The notes below the pieces were generated by a model that was not told where the DNA came from, made no database searches, and saw only the letters and a list, made by a program, of their open reading frames with translations. The position numbers and the translations under genes were made by a program. From assembly GCA_014281115.1 (NCBI GenBank), contig JACONQ010000017.1, positions 558,001 through 622,000 of the forward strand: DNA of 64,000 nt, written 5' to 3'. Below, one piece after another: positions 9,573 through 22,984 of this stretch. Every line of letters begins with the position of its first letter. Within the stretch, counting starts at the first letter, position 1. The DNA comes from Laburnicola sp. R22_1 (taxonomy: Eukaryota; Ascomycota; Dothideomycetes; Pleosporales; Didymosphaeriaceae).

Positions 9573-12500
9573 TCAATCCTCCAAGCAATCCTCCCATCCA
9601 CCCTGCTGAGCGAGGAAGGCCTCTACTCTCTTCTTACAATCTGCCAGGCCTGCGCCGAGAGCCTCCTTCCACTGGCTTTCGACCAAGCCAACCTTTTCTT
9701 TCAGGTCATCTGTCAACCTGCGCTCTTCATCCTCTTTGATGGCCTTCATCTCGCGATCCACGCTCTCCAAATCTTCGCCTTCCATGATGCGTTGCGTCTC
9801 TAGCAGTCTTGTGCCGGCGGCCATAACACCATTCTTGACCTCATGCAAGAGGCAAAGTAGGTTGGTCTGTGATTCAATAAACTGATAGGCGGAGCGCCCG
9901 GCGTGCGCCAGAAGCGTGTACAAGTATTGTAGTGGAAAGTCATAGTACGACGGATTTTCGTCATACTCTTGCGGCGGAATCAAGACTTCAAATCCCGCTA
10001 ACCGCTGGGGGACCTTTTGTACGATGGCGAGAAGACCCGGTGCGATATCCCAAAAGGCCGACAGCTGCGCCTCTACGCCGCGAGTAACATTCTGCTCAAT
10101 CACGTTCATAAATTCTTCGTATCGTTTCAGAATGTCCTTCTCCCAGGCGACCTTCCGATCCTGAGCATCGCGTCGGAAGAACGCGTTTGCTTCTTTGACC
10201 TTCTGCTCGTTTCCCGTCTGGGCATACGGCAGAACGATGATATCCTTGTAGAGATCATTGCGCTCGTCTTCGAGTGCGAACAGTTCCTTGTGTAGCTGCT
10301 CGCGGGCCTCAAATAGCCACTTCAACAGCGTCAGCATTTCTAATAATTCTGGTTGTTCATCGCCCTCCTCTTGCGTCTGGTTGGGATTGAGCTCATGCGC
10401 AGCGTTGGTCAAGCGGCTCTTCAAATGATCAATCGATGCCGTAGCCTTCGTGATACGTTCACAGAGCATCGCGTGCAAGGGGTTGGCCACCTCAGCCTGA
10501 AAAGTGTCAAAAATATTTTGCACCAGATCCTGAGCGCGTTGGTGCTCTCTGGCCTCAAAATCTTTGTCGGCATTTGCAGCATCAGCGTAGCTCATTACCC
10601 CATTTCGAATGTTTTCCTGTATGTTGTACCGAAGCTGGGCCCTACGATCAGTAAGGGACGCATTCTCCTGCTCTTTGCGGGCAGTGGTCTTCAACCGGAA
10701 CGCCTCCTTGGTCGTCTTCACTTCCTCTAAATCAGAGAAATTCCGTAGATTGTTCCGGATGGAAATAAGATCAGGGTGACTGTTATTGACAGCCGGGTGA
10801 TGTCGCGGGTAGGCAGGAGGTAGCGTGACTAATCTAGACACATCTAATTTGCGTGGATCAGGAGTTGCCGGCGTAGAACTTGGATAATATCTATACACAC
10901 ATAAGATGTTAGCGTACATAGTCCACACGAACCCAAAAAGTTCTTGAGACGCTTAAAAGCTTGTTGCAGTAGGGAAGATCACACTTACCCATAAGCTTGT
11001 TTACCGGCAGTCTCCTCGTGAAGGCCGACTTTTTCTGGGGGGTACTCGTTCGGCCCATATTGCTGTGGCCGACTGCTAGACTCTCCACGATGAGCCGGCG
11101 AGGACTCGTCCTGACCAACCCACTGCAAGCTCTCGCGCGCCTCCTTTGGTAAACCCATGTATTTCGATTCACGTTTGCTTCTTTCTAATCTGCGGTTGCC
11201 GACACCCGAGGACGCTCCATCATTACTAGCTTCCCACCAACGACTGGCTGATCTGCCCCGTGAATCTTCCTCGTCTGGGACGGTGCTCATAGCCATGCTT
11301 GGTATGGGCGAAAGCACCGGCTTGTAGTTCCAAGATGCATCGCGCGCTCTTTGGCTAGTGGCACTAGACGGCGACGCTGGTTCGGTATGAGGCGTAAAAT
11401 TTGCCACGGACGAAGCCGGACTGGCAGCTGTGGTGGGAACAGAAATGGGATGCCTGGTATCCGGCGACTCCCCACTGGTTGAAGCCTGCGATCTCCTGCC
11501 ACTAGGGACGACGGACGCGCTTTGAGCGCTCGGTGTTGTTGATCTTCGACCGGAATTACTGTAAGATCGCCATAGATCTCTGGTCAGATCTAAGATATCC
11601 CCAGCCATGGCATCAAACGCTGCTGAGTACCGTTCCCGTCGAAGTCGCGATTCGTTGACCATATATTCGGCAAAAAGCTCAAGTCGATCTTGATCCGACG
11701 GAGCAGCCATCTCTTTGTCAATGAACTGGCGATGTCGATCGATAGCTGCTTCCAAGAATTGGTCACCTCCAGCGGGCTTTGGCGTGGTAGACGTAGAAAG
11801 GTCTATCTTAGCATTCGAGTGTTGGGACGTGTGCGATGTTGATCGGTTTGCGGACCCTGAACTGTCAGCCAGGCCTGGGCCAAGATCGTCGCCATAATGG
11901 TGCATGGGTGGGGTAGGAAGAGCTTTGCTTGGGACTGCCGCGGGTTGTTTCTGGGTGTGAGGATGATCGAGACTTTCCGTACCTGGGGAGAAAGGCGGCG
12001 TTGGTGCAGGCCCGGTCACAACCCTCCGAGCTGGGTCGAAGCGAGGCGTGGAACTTGATGACGCCGCATCTCCCAGCGACTGGGAGCTTTTCGGTGAACG
12101 AATTCCGCCACTACGTGGGGTGTTCTTGGTCACTGCACCTCGGCGGTTGAGTCCACCTTCAGGACTGCCCAACACTAGATCAGCAGGCTTCGCAGCGGCT
12201 TCCATGTCTTGTGCCCAAGGGTTGTTATTGGGCTCGGCTCGTTCCCGAGCTGCCCGACTTTCGCTTCGTCGTTCACGAATGCCTCGAGAGCCTTGATCAC
12301 CTCTTGGTTCACGATAAAGTGTGCTGCTTGAGTCCGATGTTGACGCCGTAGGTCCAGAGTTCACAGAATTGTTTTCATTTTCGATAAGCTGCGGCGGCCG
12401 CTCTGGTGTTTGAAGAGCTTGTGGACTAGTATCTATCTGCAATCCTTGACCAGCGGGAGACCGCGATCGTTGCCGTAGAGGTTCGTCTTGCCATCCCATT

Positions 12501-13842
12501 GGTGTTGGCGGAATAGGGGCCAGTGCACTTTGTCCAGGTCTTCGCGTGGGAGGGGCTGGAACGAGAACAGACTGCCGATGGGCGCCCGAATCTAGGCCAC
12601 GTCCCAAACTTTGGGATCTTGAACCGGTGGGCGGGGGACCGGGAGGCGGAGGCGGTAACGGTGGAGCATATCCCCAGCTACCCTGAGGTTGTGTTGGTGT
12701 CTCATCTATGGGAGTTCTCGACTCGGAAGCAAGTACGCCAGTTGAAGCCGCTCTCCGGGACCCAGGTGCTGTGACCGGGGACTGGGTCTCCGGACTCCAT
12801 CGACGCTCTGGAAACGCGTTGGAAAGTACACTAAATTCGAGTCAGCATGATATATCGGTAGTGGCAACTGAACACTTACTGATGCGAAGCACGTGGGGGA
12901 GCAAAGCCTGGTGAAGCTGGTGGTCTCTGTAGAGCTTCACTCGTACTAATGCGCAGAGACTCTATGTTGCTCGGACCGGGACTGCCCGAGCCAGAGCTTC
13001 TGTGTCGAAAAGACGAGAGGTTGAATTTCGACGACAACTTATCGCGCGAAGAGGACCGCTTCCCTGTTGCAGGTGGGGGAGGAGGAGGGAAATGCGACAG
13101 TGATACAACGCTTGTCGCGCTTTGTGGTATCGCGTTCGATCCAGGGCTGCTGTGGAAGAAGGCTGAGGTCGGTCGAGCCGAGGGGGAAGGCGTGTATTCA
13201 GATGGCGGCGGCGGCGGAGGTGGATGGTTGGCAGTGAAGGCGCTGCCGGACACGAGCGGTGACGAAGTGACATTCTGCGGTCGGCTTGGATTCTGGCCTG
13301 GAGAATATGGCGGAGGGGGAGAGGGCATCGACGCTATCGACGGTTAGTCTAACTCGACGGTTCGAGCCAGCCCACATGGACATGACAGCAGACGCGTTGC
13401 GCGGGTGAGGACAGCTGGCGTAGCGTATCTACATACCTTCCATGCCCGTCACATCCTGCCGACTCGCCGTCACAGGCGTCTGGGTGGCCGAGTGCGGGAG
13501 ATAGTGGCCACCCACGGTTCCGCTGCGTGCCCATTGCTGGGGGTTGTAGCCTGGATTCCTCATGGCCATGGGCGAGGCAGGCACAGGAGAGGCGGCATAG
13601 GACGCAGGCGAGGGCGCGTAGGGCGAGAAGGACAGGCTCAAGGACGTCGCGCTCGCAGGCGTGTGGCCATGGGGGAAAGCTCCTGGCGGCGGCGCGAGGG
13701 CGGTAGTGATGATGGGCGGTTGCACAGCAATGCGCCGGAGCGGAGACGACGTCTGCGTCTGGCCTACGCGCGGCGACGGCGGGGCGGGCGGTGGAGGAGG
13801 GAGGGGACTCAGGGGAGCGCGCGGGTCCTGTGCGAATGACAT
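9573..13842 (-). CDS. large proline-rich/coiled-coil fungal protein, function unknown
   Basis: Not recognised beyond being a filamentous-fungal type protein. Four exons, 13437-13842, 12880-13333, 10989-12830 and 9573-10890, give 1339 aa; each junction preserves frame and intron 1 has a CTAAC branch site. Residues 1 to about 330 are disordered and rich in Pro, with several PPPPPP runs (possible profilin, SH3 or WW ligands). Residues about 330-900 are Ser/Thr/Arg-rich, with a more ordered acidic patch near 600 (DRHRQFIDKEMA, RLELFAEYMVNESRLRRER). The last 440 residues are charged, strongly helical and probably coiled-coil, ending WEDCLED. Poly-Pro plus a helical C-terminus suggests a scaffold for polarity or cytoskeleton; this is only inference. 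The start gives MSFAQDPRAPLSPLPPPPP. Confidence 0.8.
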
Positions 13843-14673
13843 GGTGTCGGCGTCTCCAGAAACGTCGGGCTATGCTGGCTTCAGTCTGGAGCAGTACAAA
13901 GCGGCGCTCGAACGGCGAATGCAGGCCGGGATTGCGGCCGTCTCGGGGCGATGCGCAGGGCGTCTGTCACGCTGCTGGGACGCAGAGGCCCGCAGAACGA
14001 CGGGCGCGCAGCGGTTCCCGGCGCATGGCGGCGATGGGGTGAGGACCGTGAGGACAAGACGTGTGCATCCGTCTCCTCCATTTGCTCCGCCGGGCCCAGC
14101 ACAATGTCGAGCGCCGGTGGCGAGACTCCAGGCGGGCCTAACTGCAAGCGCTCCCAGGCCGGGGAGCTCGCTGGACAGCAGCGAATAACGGCCAGGCCCC
14201 GAGCTGCAGCACCCTGCACCAACTGGGCGGCTACCTTCAACACGCCGTTCGGGCGACTTGGCCCGGACTCTGCTCCTCGCACGGCATCCGAGCAATGCAC
14301 ACAACCCCAGCAGCAGCCCGCCAAAACTCCAACGCACCTCCTCTGCCCGCCCACGCCTGAGTGGCCAGAATCATACGTCTCCCAAAAATGGGAATGCATC
14401 GGCTTTCGCGTGGGGAACGAGACCCTAGATGTGTAAAAATAGATGCTATGTATAGTGACCGCCACCCTCGTGCATCACCTGGGCACGCTATCTATACATG
14501 TGTCCGGGCGGGCGTGCGTGAATATAGACTATATAGTTGGTTGCGTCCAAGGCTCCAACGGCCGGAACACTGGATCCGTTGGAGCTTTCAAACCCGTGTA
14601 GAAGATCCAGGTCAAACATTTTGCCTACCAATATGTATACTCACAATCGTTGCCCAATTTTTCCCATGCTGCC
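13843..14673. other. intergenic, GC-rich
   Basis: Upstream of the proline-rich gene and downstream of fbp1, both on the minus strand. Overlapping open frames on both strands (for example 13881-14465 minus and 13951-14436 plus) have no family resemblance. No gene called. Confidence 0.5.
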
Positions 14674-15894
14674 CTACTTTTGGTGCTTCTTGTGCACATC
14701 AATCACCTTCTGCACTTCCTCCTCGCTGCCCAAGAAAATCCCACTCCGATCATGAATATGCTCCGGCACAACCTCCATCATCCGCTCCATCTTGCTATTA
14801 ACCGCAAGACCACCAGCTAGACACGCATCAGCAAATGCCCTCAGACGCACGAGAGCCATGTCCAAACTCACCATTCTCAAACACCATAGCCATCGGCGCA
14901 CACTCATACAGAATCCTCAGCTTCCCCTTCGGGCTCTTCTTATCCGCCGGATACGCAAAGATGCCTCCGTACAGAAGCGTCCGGTACGCATCCGCCACCA
15001 TGGACCCAATGTATCTCGCGCTGTATGGTTTTCCACCCTCACCGGGGTACTTGAGGCTGTTGACATACTCTTTGACAGGCTCCTCCCAGTACAAGCTGTT
15101 CCCCTCATTTACGCTGTAAATCGCCCTCTTCTTCGGTATCCGCATATTCGGATGCGTCAAAATGAATTCCCCAAAGTTGTTATCCAGCGTAAATCCGTTG
15201 ACGGCCCCCTCCTTCATCGTGATGACCAGCTGGGCCGACGCACCGTACATGGTGAAACCCGACGCCACCATCTCTGTGCCCGCCTTCAGCAGGTCTTCTT
15301 TCTTGCCCGCTGCGCCTTCCTCCAGCTTGTAGACGGAGAAGATTGTGCCGACGGAGACGCCGGCGTCGAGGTTGGACGAGCCGTCGATGGGGTCGCAGGC
15401 GACGGCGTAGCGGGCTTGCGGAAACTCGTCGAAAAGGATGCATTCTTCCTCTTCTTCCGAGACGAGGAGGCGCACGCGGCCGCAGGAGCGCATGGCGCTG
15501 ATGAAGAGGTCGTTGCCAATCACATCGAGTTTCTTTTGGTCGTCGCCGGTGGTGTTGGAGGAGCCGGCAAGGCCGGTGAGCTGGGTCATGGTTAGCTGCT
15601 TGCTTTGGGAGCCAGGGGGGATGCGGACACACGTTGATCAGCGTCGAGCGTCGGATGTAGTATGAGATGCTCTTGAATGCGAACTGCAGCGCATGGCAGA
15701 GCAATCTGCGGGGTCAGTACCTGTGCGCTTGCTCCATCGACGAACTACTGCGATACATACGTGAAGTCTCCTGTAGCCTCCTTGTGCTTTGTCTGCTCCT
15801 CAGTGAGGAAGCGTGTCAAGGTGATGATATCAGTGTTAATCGCCTCCCCCACGGCGCCCCCATTGCTTTTACTGATGTCGGTGCTGCTCATCAT
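14674..15894 (-). CDS. fbp1: fructose-1,6-bisphosphatase
   Basis: Hydrolyses fructose 1,6-bisphosphate to fructose 6-phosphate, the committed step of gluconeogenesis, in the cytosol. Exons 15761-15894, 15633-15705, 14872-15580 and 14674-14816 give 352 aa, close to the 348 of yeast Fbp1. Visible motifs: N-terminal TDIITLTRFL and KEATGDFT, then GNDLFI, the metal-binding CDPIDGSSNLDAGVSVGTI block (residues about 130-148), the NEGN substrate loop, and ARYIGSMVADAYRTLLYGG with the KKSPKGKLR active-site stretch. The last exon supplies AGGLAVNSK and ends VIDVHKKHQK. I chose the donor GTGTGT at 15632 because it restores the INLTGLAG reading conserved in the family. Two adjacent ATGs (15894, 15891) could serve as start. 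Confidence 0.95.
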
Positions 15895-16823
15895 GTTTGT
15901 GGACGCGTGTAGTCCAGTATGCCGCCGGAAGCTACCAACAAAGAAGAGAGTGGGAGAAAGGAGGGGCGATGGCAATCACAACGTTTAAGCAAGGCAGTCG
16001 TTCCGCAAGCTAAAGTAATATGGGTCCAAGTGGGTAGTTGGTAGCTTCGGGCGGGCATGCGGAGGCACTGCTGGTATTTCTTTGTGCTTGTCAACGGTTG
16101 GATGCCGCAGCCCTCGGCTCAAGAATTGACCGTCACGAGCTGCCTCCGCTACGTCAAGAATGGTATGTATTGAAGGTGCGAGCCGGGGCTACCTGTGCCA
16201 TTGGCCAGAGGCGCACCAGGCCCTCGCATTGCTGAGAGCATGCCTCCGAATGTTGTCGTGCTCCTGAAGGTACCCAGCCATGACGATGGAGGGGCTCGAG
16301 GCGAAGCGGGGCGCCATTTCCTGAGGCACGCGCATTTCGCACGCTTCCGACTTGTTCCGACCCCGCGGATGGGACCATGCCATGTGGGCCGGAAGAAATT
16401 GCCAGCGTCAAAAGATTCAAAGCCAAAGCCATATGTTCATTATCCGGCCGTGCATCTACGTCGAGGCCAACATGTTCGCTATGTCTACGCCCGAGCATAC
16501 GACGCTAAAACGCACAGTATCAAGGGGGGCAATCGTACATGCGTATGCGTGCCGGGTACATAAATCCAAAACCAACTTTTACACTGCTCCCAGCCTATAT
16601 ACATCTATACATACATACACACACCCGATTGAGCAAACCTACACAAGAGAAGAAGCCTTGTTGCCGCGGTGCAAAGATTCGCACCATGAATATTGTCCAG
16701 CGGATCCGCCAAAAGACTATGCACGGGGAATAAGGCAAATGCAAACGTGACCGAGGAAAGGGAGAGAAATAGTACACGAACGGCTTTCCACCCACGGCCG
16801 TAGCTCATCCAACATCGAGTCCG
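15895..16823. other. intergenic between fbp1 and kgd1
   Basis: Holds the fbp1 promoter and the kgd1 3' region. A short TACA/CACA-rich stretch lies at about 16595-16625. Open frames such as 16195-16750 (+) overlap one another and show no domain. No gene called. Confidence 0.5.
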
Positions 16824-19800
16824 TTACTCACCCTTCAGCTTGTCCTGCTTGACCGTGAAAGCCTGCTCCAGTAGATCCTTCTCCTCCTTCTTGTGCGAAG
16901 CCTTCAACCCAGTTGCCACCGATGCGCTTGGATTTCGTCCCGCGTACATTACGTGTCTCCGGTTGTGGTGCTCCGTCTGGTTGAGTAGCGTCTCGATTCT
17001 GGGCTGCACAAAGCTCCATGCACCGGCGTTCAAAGGCTCCTCCTGGCACCAGATGATGTTCTCTACGTTAGGGTACGAGTCCAGGTTCTCCTTTAGCTGT
17101 TGCCATGGGAATGGGTTCAGTTGCTCGATACGGGTGATGGCGACGTCCTTCAGGCCACGTGTCTCGCGCTCCTTGACCAAGGCAGCATAGGCCTGACCTG
17201 TGCAGAGGATGAGGCGCTTAATCTCATCATTTGAGCCAATCGCACCAGACTCGTGAGCAGGATCGCGAATGATCCATTCAAAGTGAGAATCGCCGGTGAA
17301 TTCGTCAATGGTCGAGCGTGCCAGGGGGTGACGGAGAAGAGACTTCGAGAAAAACAAGATGAGCGGCTTGCGGAATTGACGGTTCATCTGTCTCCGAAGG
17401 ATGTGGAACATGTTGGATGGCTTCGTAAGATACGCAATCTGCACGTTGCAATCCTGGTGTTGACGCTCAAGCTTGTCGGGCGAGGGGAAGATGCGCGGGT
17501 CTTCATTCACCAGTTGTAGGTAACGCTCCATACGTCCAGAGGAGTGCTCTGGGCCCTGGCCATCGTAACCGTGGGGCAAGCTCAGAACGAGACCTGATCG
17601 CTGCAGCCATTTTACCTCTCCCGACGCGATAAACTGGTCAATGATGACCTGGGCGGTATTGGCGAAGTCACCAAACTGAGCCTCCCACACCACAAGCGCG
17701 TTGGGGGAAGACAGAGAGTAACCATATTCGAAACCAAGGCTAGAAATCATTAGCGTATGGGCCGTGATTTTTGTACTGTCAACTTACACTCCATATTCAC
17801 TCAATGAGGAATTTGATATGGTGAACGTGGCCTGGTCCTCGCTGAGATGCTGGAGAGGTGTGTAGGTCTTCTCCGTCTCCTGGTCATGAAGTACAGCGTG
17901 ACGCTGCGAGAAAGTACCACGCTCAACATCCTGACCAGAAACACGGACATGGTGGCCCTCCATGCACAAAGTACCGAAAGCTAGGGCCTCGGCAGTAGCC
18001 ATATCAATGTTCTTCCCGTCAGTCACAGTCTTGGTACGGCCAGCGAGGATACGTTTCAAGTTCTTGTGCACCGTGAAGTCCTCGGGGGCACTACCAATTG
18101 CCTCGGCGACATGTTTCAATTGAGATTCCTCCAAAGCGGTGGGGAGATGGGGTAGAACTTCGGTCGCTAACTCCTTTGGTGATTTAAATCCGTTCCAAGC
18201 CGAGGTGAGCCACTCCTTTGAGTTTGGCTGGTAATCTTTGCTACGGTTGAAGCTCTCTTCGAGCATGCCCCAGACCCAAGCCTTGTGCTCATCAATGTCC
18301 TCTTTGGTGAATGTCTTCTCGTCCAGTAGCTTCTTGGTGTATATGTCTATGGTCGGAGGCTGCTCGGAGATCTTTTTGTACATAAGCGGCTGGGTGAAGA
18401 ACGGTTGGTCAGTCTCATTGTGGCCCTGTTTCCTGTAGCAGACCATATCGATAACAACATCCTTCTTGAACTCGGCGCGGAAGTCGGCGGCAAGCTGGCA
18501 GACAAAGTTGAAAGCTTCTACGTCGTCGCCGTTTACATGGAAAACAGGCGCGTCGATGGCCTTGGCGATGTCAGAGCAGTACGGAGTCGATCGAGAGAAG
18601 CGGGGATCGGTCGTGAAGCCAATCTGGTTGTTCACAATCAAATGAATGGTTCCTCCCGTGTGATAGCTGGGCAGCGAATGGAAGCCCATGGTCTCGTAAA
18701 CTATACCCTGGCCGGCAAAAGCAGCATCACCGTGCAAAAGCACTCCCATAGCTGTGCGGGCCTCTTTCTCATCGTTGTTGTAGTGCAAGATGGCACGCGT
18801 TTTGCCTAGTACTACCGGATCCTCAGCCTCCAAGTGAGATGGGTTGGCGACTAAAGAAAGCTGTACGCGCTTGCCGGAAGGAGTAGGGCGCTCAAAGTTC
18901 ATACCAAGATGATACTTGACATCACCTGAACCCTCGTCATTCGGCTCAGTAGTACCAGCGAACTCGCTGAAAATCGACTCGTTGGGCTTCCTGACGACGT
19001 TGCTGAGCACATTAAGACGTCCACGATGTGGCATGCCGATCACAATGTCCTTGACACCATAGTCGACACTGCGGTCAATCAGGGCCTTCATGCCCGGGAT
19101 CAAGCTCTCTCCACCCTCGAGACCGAAGCGCTTGTCGTTCGGGTACTTGGTGGCCAGAAAGGCTTCGAAGTTGGTACCCCAGATGAGGCGGTCTAGGATG
19201 CGGCGCTTCTCGTCGACCGAGTATTTGTACGGCTGGGGAATCTCGATACGCTCCCGGAGCCAGTCGCATTGCTCCCTGTCTGGGATGTGAATGTATTCCA
19301 CACCATACGAGCCGCAGTACAAGCGCTCGCAAGCGTCAATGATGTCGCGCAGCTTCATCTTCTTGCGTGTCTCGGTCCTGAACCGAGGTAAGATACCGGG
19401 GCCAAGCTCAAATTCCTGATCCAGATCTTTCTCGTGGAAGTTGTAGTGCGACAGCTCCAACTCACGCGGTTTGGCGTAGCCAAATGCGTGCGCCTCGGAG
19501 CGAATGCCCAGCGGGTCGATCCTCGCCTTGTGGTGGCCTCTTGCTTGGTAGGCGCGGACAAGCAGTTGCACCTTCAAATGATTCATGATATCGGAACCCT
19601 CGCCTACGCTCATGCCCATTCCAGGCTTCAGTTCGGGTCCAAGGCCGCCGTGGGGCGAGGGCATAATGGTCGGCGGCGGCTGGAAAGCTTGCGAGACGGG
19701 CATCTCGCCAGACTCCATGTTGCGGAAGTAGATCTGCCACGAGTAGTGGACGCTCGACGGGTCGCGTTTCCACTGCATGTACATCTCGTCGATATAATTG

Positions 19801-20082
19801 GCAGTGTTTCCTTGTAGGAACGAGTCGTTGGGATCCTGTAGCAAGCGCTGTTAGCCAGGTCCAAACTTTGCCATGGGTTGTTGAAGCACGCACGACGCCG
19901 TTGTTAGTATCGTCGGCGGGGAGCGCATATGCCCGCCTCTGCTGGCGCTGGGCAGCCAAGGCAAGCGGCCTGCGACTTGCGGTAATGGCTGTTCTCGCCG
20001 GCGATGCGGTCGCTGTCGAAAAGTTCGCTCGCGCCGCGCAGCCCTGGAGCTGGCGGGCGCACCGCAGCGATGAGCGCAACAT
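16824..20082 (-). CDS. kgd1: 2-oxoglutarate dehydrogenase E1 component, mitochondrial
   Basis: Thiamine-diphosphate E1 subunit of the 2-oxoglutarate dehydrogenase complex: decarboxylates 2-oxoglutarate and succinylates the lipoyl group of E2 in the TCA cycle. Exons 19894-20082, 17788-19835 and 16824-17739 give 1050 aa (yeast Kgd1 is 1014). The first exon encodes an Arg/Ser/Ala-rich mitochondrial presequence ([12 protein letters not shown], then [10 protein letters not shown]). The mature N-terminus has the family signature [19 protein letters not shown]. Further signatures are [18 protein letters not shown], the [11 protein letters not shown] block, [17 protein letters not shown] and [18 protein letters not shown], the cofactor- and substrate-binding regions. 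The C-terminal transketolase-like part contains [22 protein letters not shown], split by the second intron. Transcribed divergently from tfb1. Confidence 0.97.
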
Positions 20083-20967
20083 TATGAACTAGGAGGAAGT
20101 AAAAGGGGCGAGAGCAATAGAGATCATCCAAACGGTAGACGGAGGAGGACTGGAGGCGGGTGCGAGCGGCGTGCAGAAAGGCCAGTGCCAGGAGGACAAG
20201 CCGGGCGCGTATGCGCTCACAGCCGGATGAATCGGGACTAGCGCTTCACAACTCGGAAATGCCTCACACATCATTTCCATTCTGCAGAGTCTTCATTTGC
20301 TCCAAATTGACTCGTCGGCACCGGCGGCCGCGAGCTTCTATGTATCCGCTTCACGGAGGATATGATGTGCTCGCTTGCCCTCGGTTAGCGGAGCGTTTCA
20401 ACGTCTTGGGAACCGTATTGGCGACGTCAATGCTCCCGTTCGCAGCGTCGTATGATGAGATTTTTGGGCGAACAGCTGGCTAGGAGGCGAACATGAATGT
20501 GAGTCCGAATTGAATCACCACCCATCACGGTGAAGGCAAGAGGTGCAAAAGCGTTCGAACCACAATACAGGGGACACATTCAAGACGAGGAATTATCTGT
20601 GTGACTCCTGATTAGGATACTCGGGTCTTCTTTTTCTAGAGTAGCGACAGCAACTCGCTATATATGCGTTTGACTTCGAAAGCTGATAGAATAATACTAT
20701 AACCAGTTGTTATCAATTTTTAGTAGATCAAAGTCACAGGAGCCAAGACAGCATCAATAGACCTGGAGACGTCCGCTGCAGTTACAAGCCTACCTAGGGT
20801 ATGAATGGTGCTCGGTGCTCACAGCGCTCATGTGTGGTTCAGTGTTGACACTGCAGTGACCGCCACCGTGGCAGTAACCAACTTTGGCTTAGCGCGTACA
20901 CTAGTGTAGCTTACTATTCATCAAGCCGGTCGCATTGAGCTGGGCTGGTCACCTGCGCCCCTCCAGC
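20083..20967. other. divergent intergenic region between kgd1 and tfb1
   Basis: About 885 bp with no gene recognised. It must hold both promoters, since kgd1 leaves on the minus strand and tfb1 on the plus strand. Confidence 0.55.
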
Positions 20968-22984
20968 ATGTCAGAAGCGGCAGCTCAGTACAAGAAGCAA
21001 GATGGCAAGCTCACAATATCCGCAGACGGCCACACCGTGTCGTGGAAGGCTACTAGTGGCAATCTGGCCGTAGACGTCGACATCGCCGCCATTACGAGTA
21101 CGTCTCCCCAGGCATCAAAGAACATGTAGCTGGGCGGCTAATGCATACCACCTAGATCTTCAGCAGACGCCAGCAACCTCCGCAAAAGCTTCCATCAAGA
21201 TCGTTGTCCAGCAGCCCGACAAGCCCGACAGTCATACCTTCACCTTCACGTCCGCTGTCGCTCGCGACGACCAACAAGCCACTACCGGTCTTCTGCGGAA
21301 ATGTATAGAAAATTCGAAATCCCGAGCAGCTGTTGCGCCTGCTACGGCAGCTGCGACACCGGCGCCTGCACCTGACGATGGTGGTGCGTCGGCTGCTATG
21401 ACCATTGCGCAGACGTTAGTAGGCACGGCGAAGCCGAGCGAGGATACCTACGATGATGCGAAGCTCTTAGGGGACATCGAGCTGCAGCGGTCGCTCCTGA
21501 ATTCGAGCCCCGCATTGCGCCAGCGGTTCGATCAGGCCCTGCGCGACAAGCCAGATTCGATATCGATTATACAGTTCTCCAATCAATTCTGGGCTACGAG
21601 GGTGCACTTGCTGCGGTCCCATGCTGCCGAAAAAATGCAAGGCGCTGGCACATACAATGTTTTATCAGTAGTAAAGCCAAAGAATGATGGCGGCCAGTTC
21701 AAGCTCAACATGAGCAAGGAGCAGATCCAACTCATCTTCACTCAGCACCCGCTAGTCAAGAAAGTCTACAATGAAAACGTGCCCCCAATGAGTGAGGGAG
21801 ACTTTTGGTCGCGCTTCTTCCGCAGCCGTCTCGTCAAGAAGCTGCGAGGAGAGCGAATTACCGATATGGATGCTGGAGACCCCAAGTTGGACAAGTATCT
21901 GAATCTCGATGATTCAGCCGACGATGCACGGCAACTGGTTGTATCTTCCATCCCTCACTTCCTCGACGTAGAGGGAAACGAGCAGAATCACAGTCAGCGT
22001 TTAGGCAACCGACCGGATCTAACAATGCGGCCAGGCACCAATGAGAAGGTGCCGGTTCTTCGTGTACTCAATCGGATGAGTGAGAAGATGATGGCAGACG
22101 TTCCACCTTCTGACGGTGATAGGCATGCGCCTGTGGGACTAGATGAGGACACGTATAAGGAACTCCAACTCCACGATTTGCAGCGCGCAGCCGAGGACAA
22201 TCGTGTCGTACTCAAAGTTCAGGATCAGAGTCAACTGTTCTCTGCGGGGCAAGGTCTGCACACGTCGAGCAGTGCAGCGACATATGCGAAACGAACCCCT
22301 GCTCAGGTGTTGTCCCTCATGCAGCAAGAATTCAAAAAAATATCCGCGGGTCAAGGCCTAAATGCCGGAATCAACCTGCAATTAGCAGCTGATGCTGAAG
22401 ATGAGAGCAGCAGTGACGAGGAATCGGGCGCTAAGAAAAAAACAAAGGTTGGAAGCAAGTCCTCGCGAACAGCAGCCACTTCACAGATTATCAAGGCTAT
22501 TAAGATGCGGCAAATACACGGCGATGAGTATCCATCCCCCGAAGCCTCACTCTCCAGTGAACAAGCACAGCAACTGGGTCTTTCTGAACAGTTATACGAT
22601 GATCTGGCCATGACCCACAATACCACTGTGGAGTTCTTACACTACTTTTGGGCTGTGTACTATTCTGGCGATGCGGAACGCGCCAATGAAGTGGCGAAGC
22701 TTGTTGAAACACTAGATAAGTCGCTCGACAGGATCAAAGCCGTTGCCGACACTGCCGAGAACGAGCGCACGAGGCAACTTCAAGCAAAAATCCAAGAGAA
22801 CGAAAGGTACACTCAACGTACAGGCAGAAAGAGGAAACTAGATCCCAACAGTATCAAAGGTGGAGCGAACGTGGTGAATGGCTTTGTGGAACCGCTCGTT
22901 CGAGCTATAAACGCCGCGCGACGGCAGTATCAGGAAGTGCTACAGGAGCAGTTACGGCAGAGCAAGCAGCTGAATTCGATGTGA
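20968..22984 (+). CDS. tfb1: TFIIH core subunit Tfb1 (p62/GTF2H1)
   Basis: Subunit of the TFIIH core, used in RNA polymerase II initiation and nucleotide excision repair; its PH domain binds acidic activators, TFIIE and repair factors. Two exons, 20968-21097 and 21156-22984, with a 58-nt intron, give 652 aa. Residues about 1-110 form the PH/GTF2H1 domain (KKQDGKLTISADGHTVSWK...TGLLRKCIENSKSR). Two BSD domains follow, the first around LLGDIELQRSLLNSSPALRQ and the second around EGDFWSRFFRSRLVKKLRG. The C-terminal half contains TVEFLHYFWAVYYSG and a helical end with a KRKLDPNSIKGGANVVNGF segment. An upstream in-frame Met (20935) exists, but MSEAAAQYKKQDG at 20968 fits family length better. Confidence 0.93.

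Noticed and set aside
13881..14465. overlapping frames on both strands between fbp1 and the proline-rich gene
   Set aside because: Mutually overlapping, Cys/Arg/Ala-rich, no domain; GC-rich chance frames.
20450..20500. isolated box C-like ATGATGA between kgd1 and tfb1
   Set aside because: No suitable D box at the right distance and no guide that I can match to rRNA.
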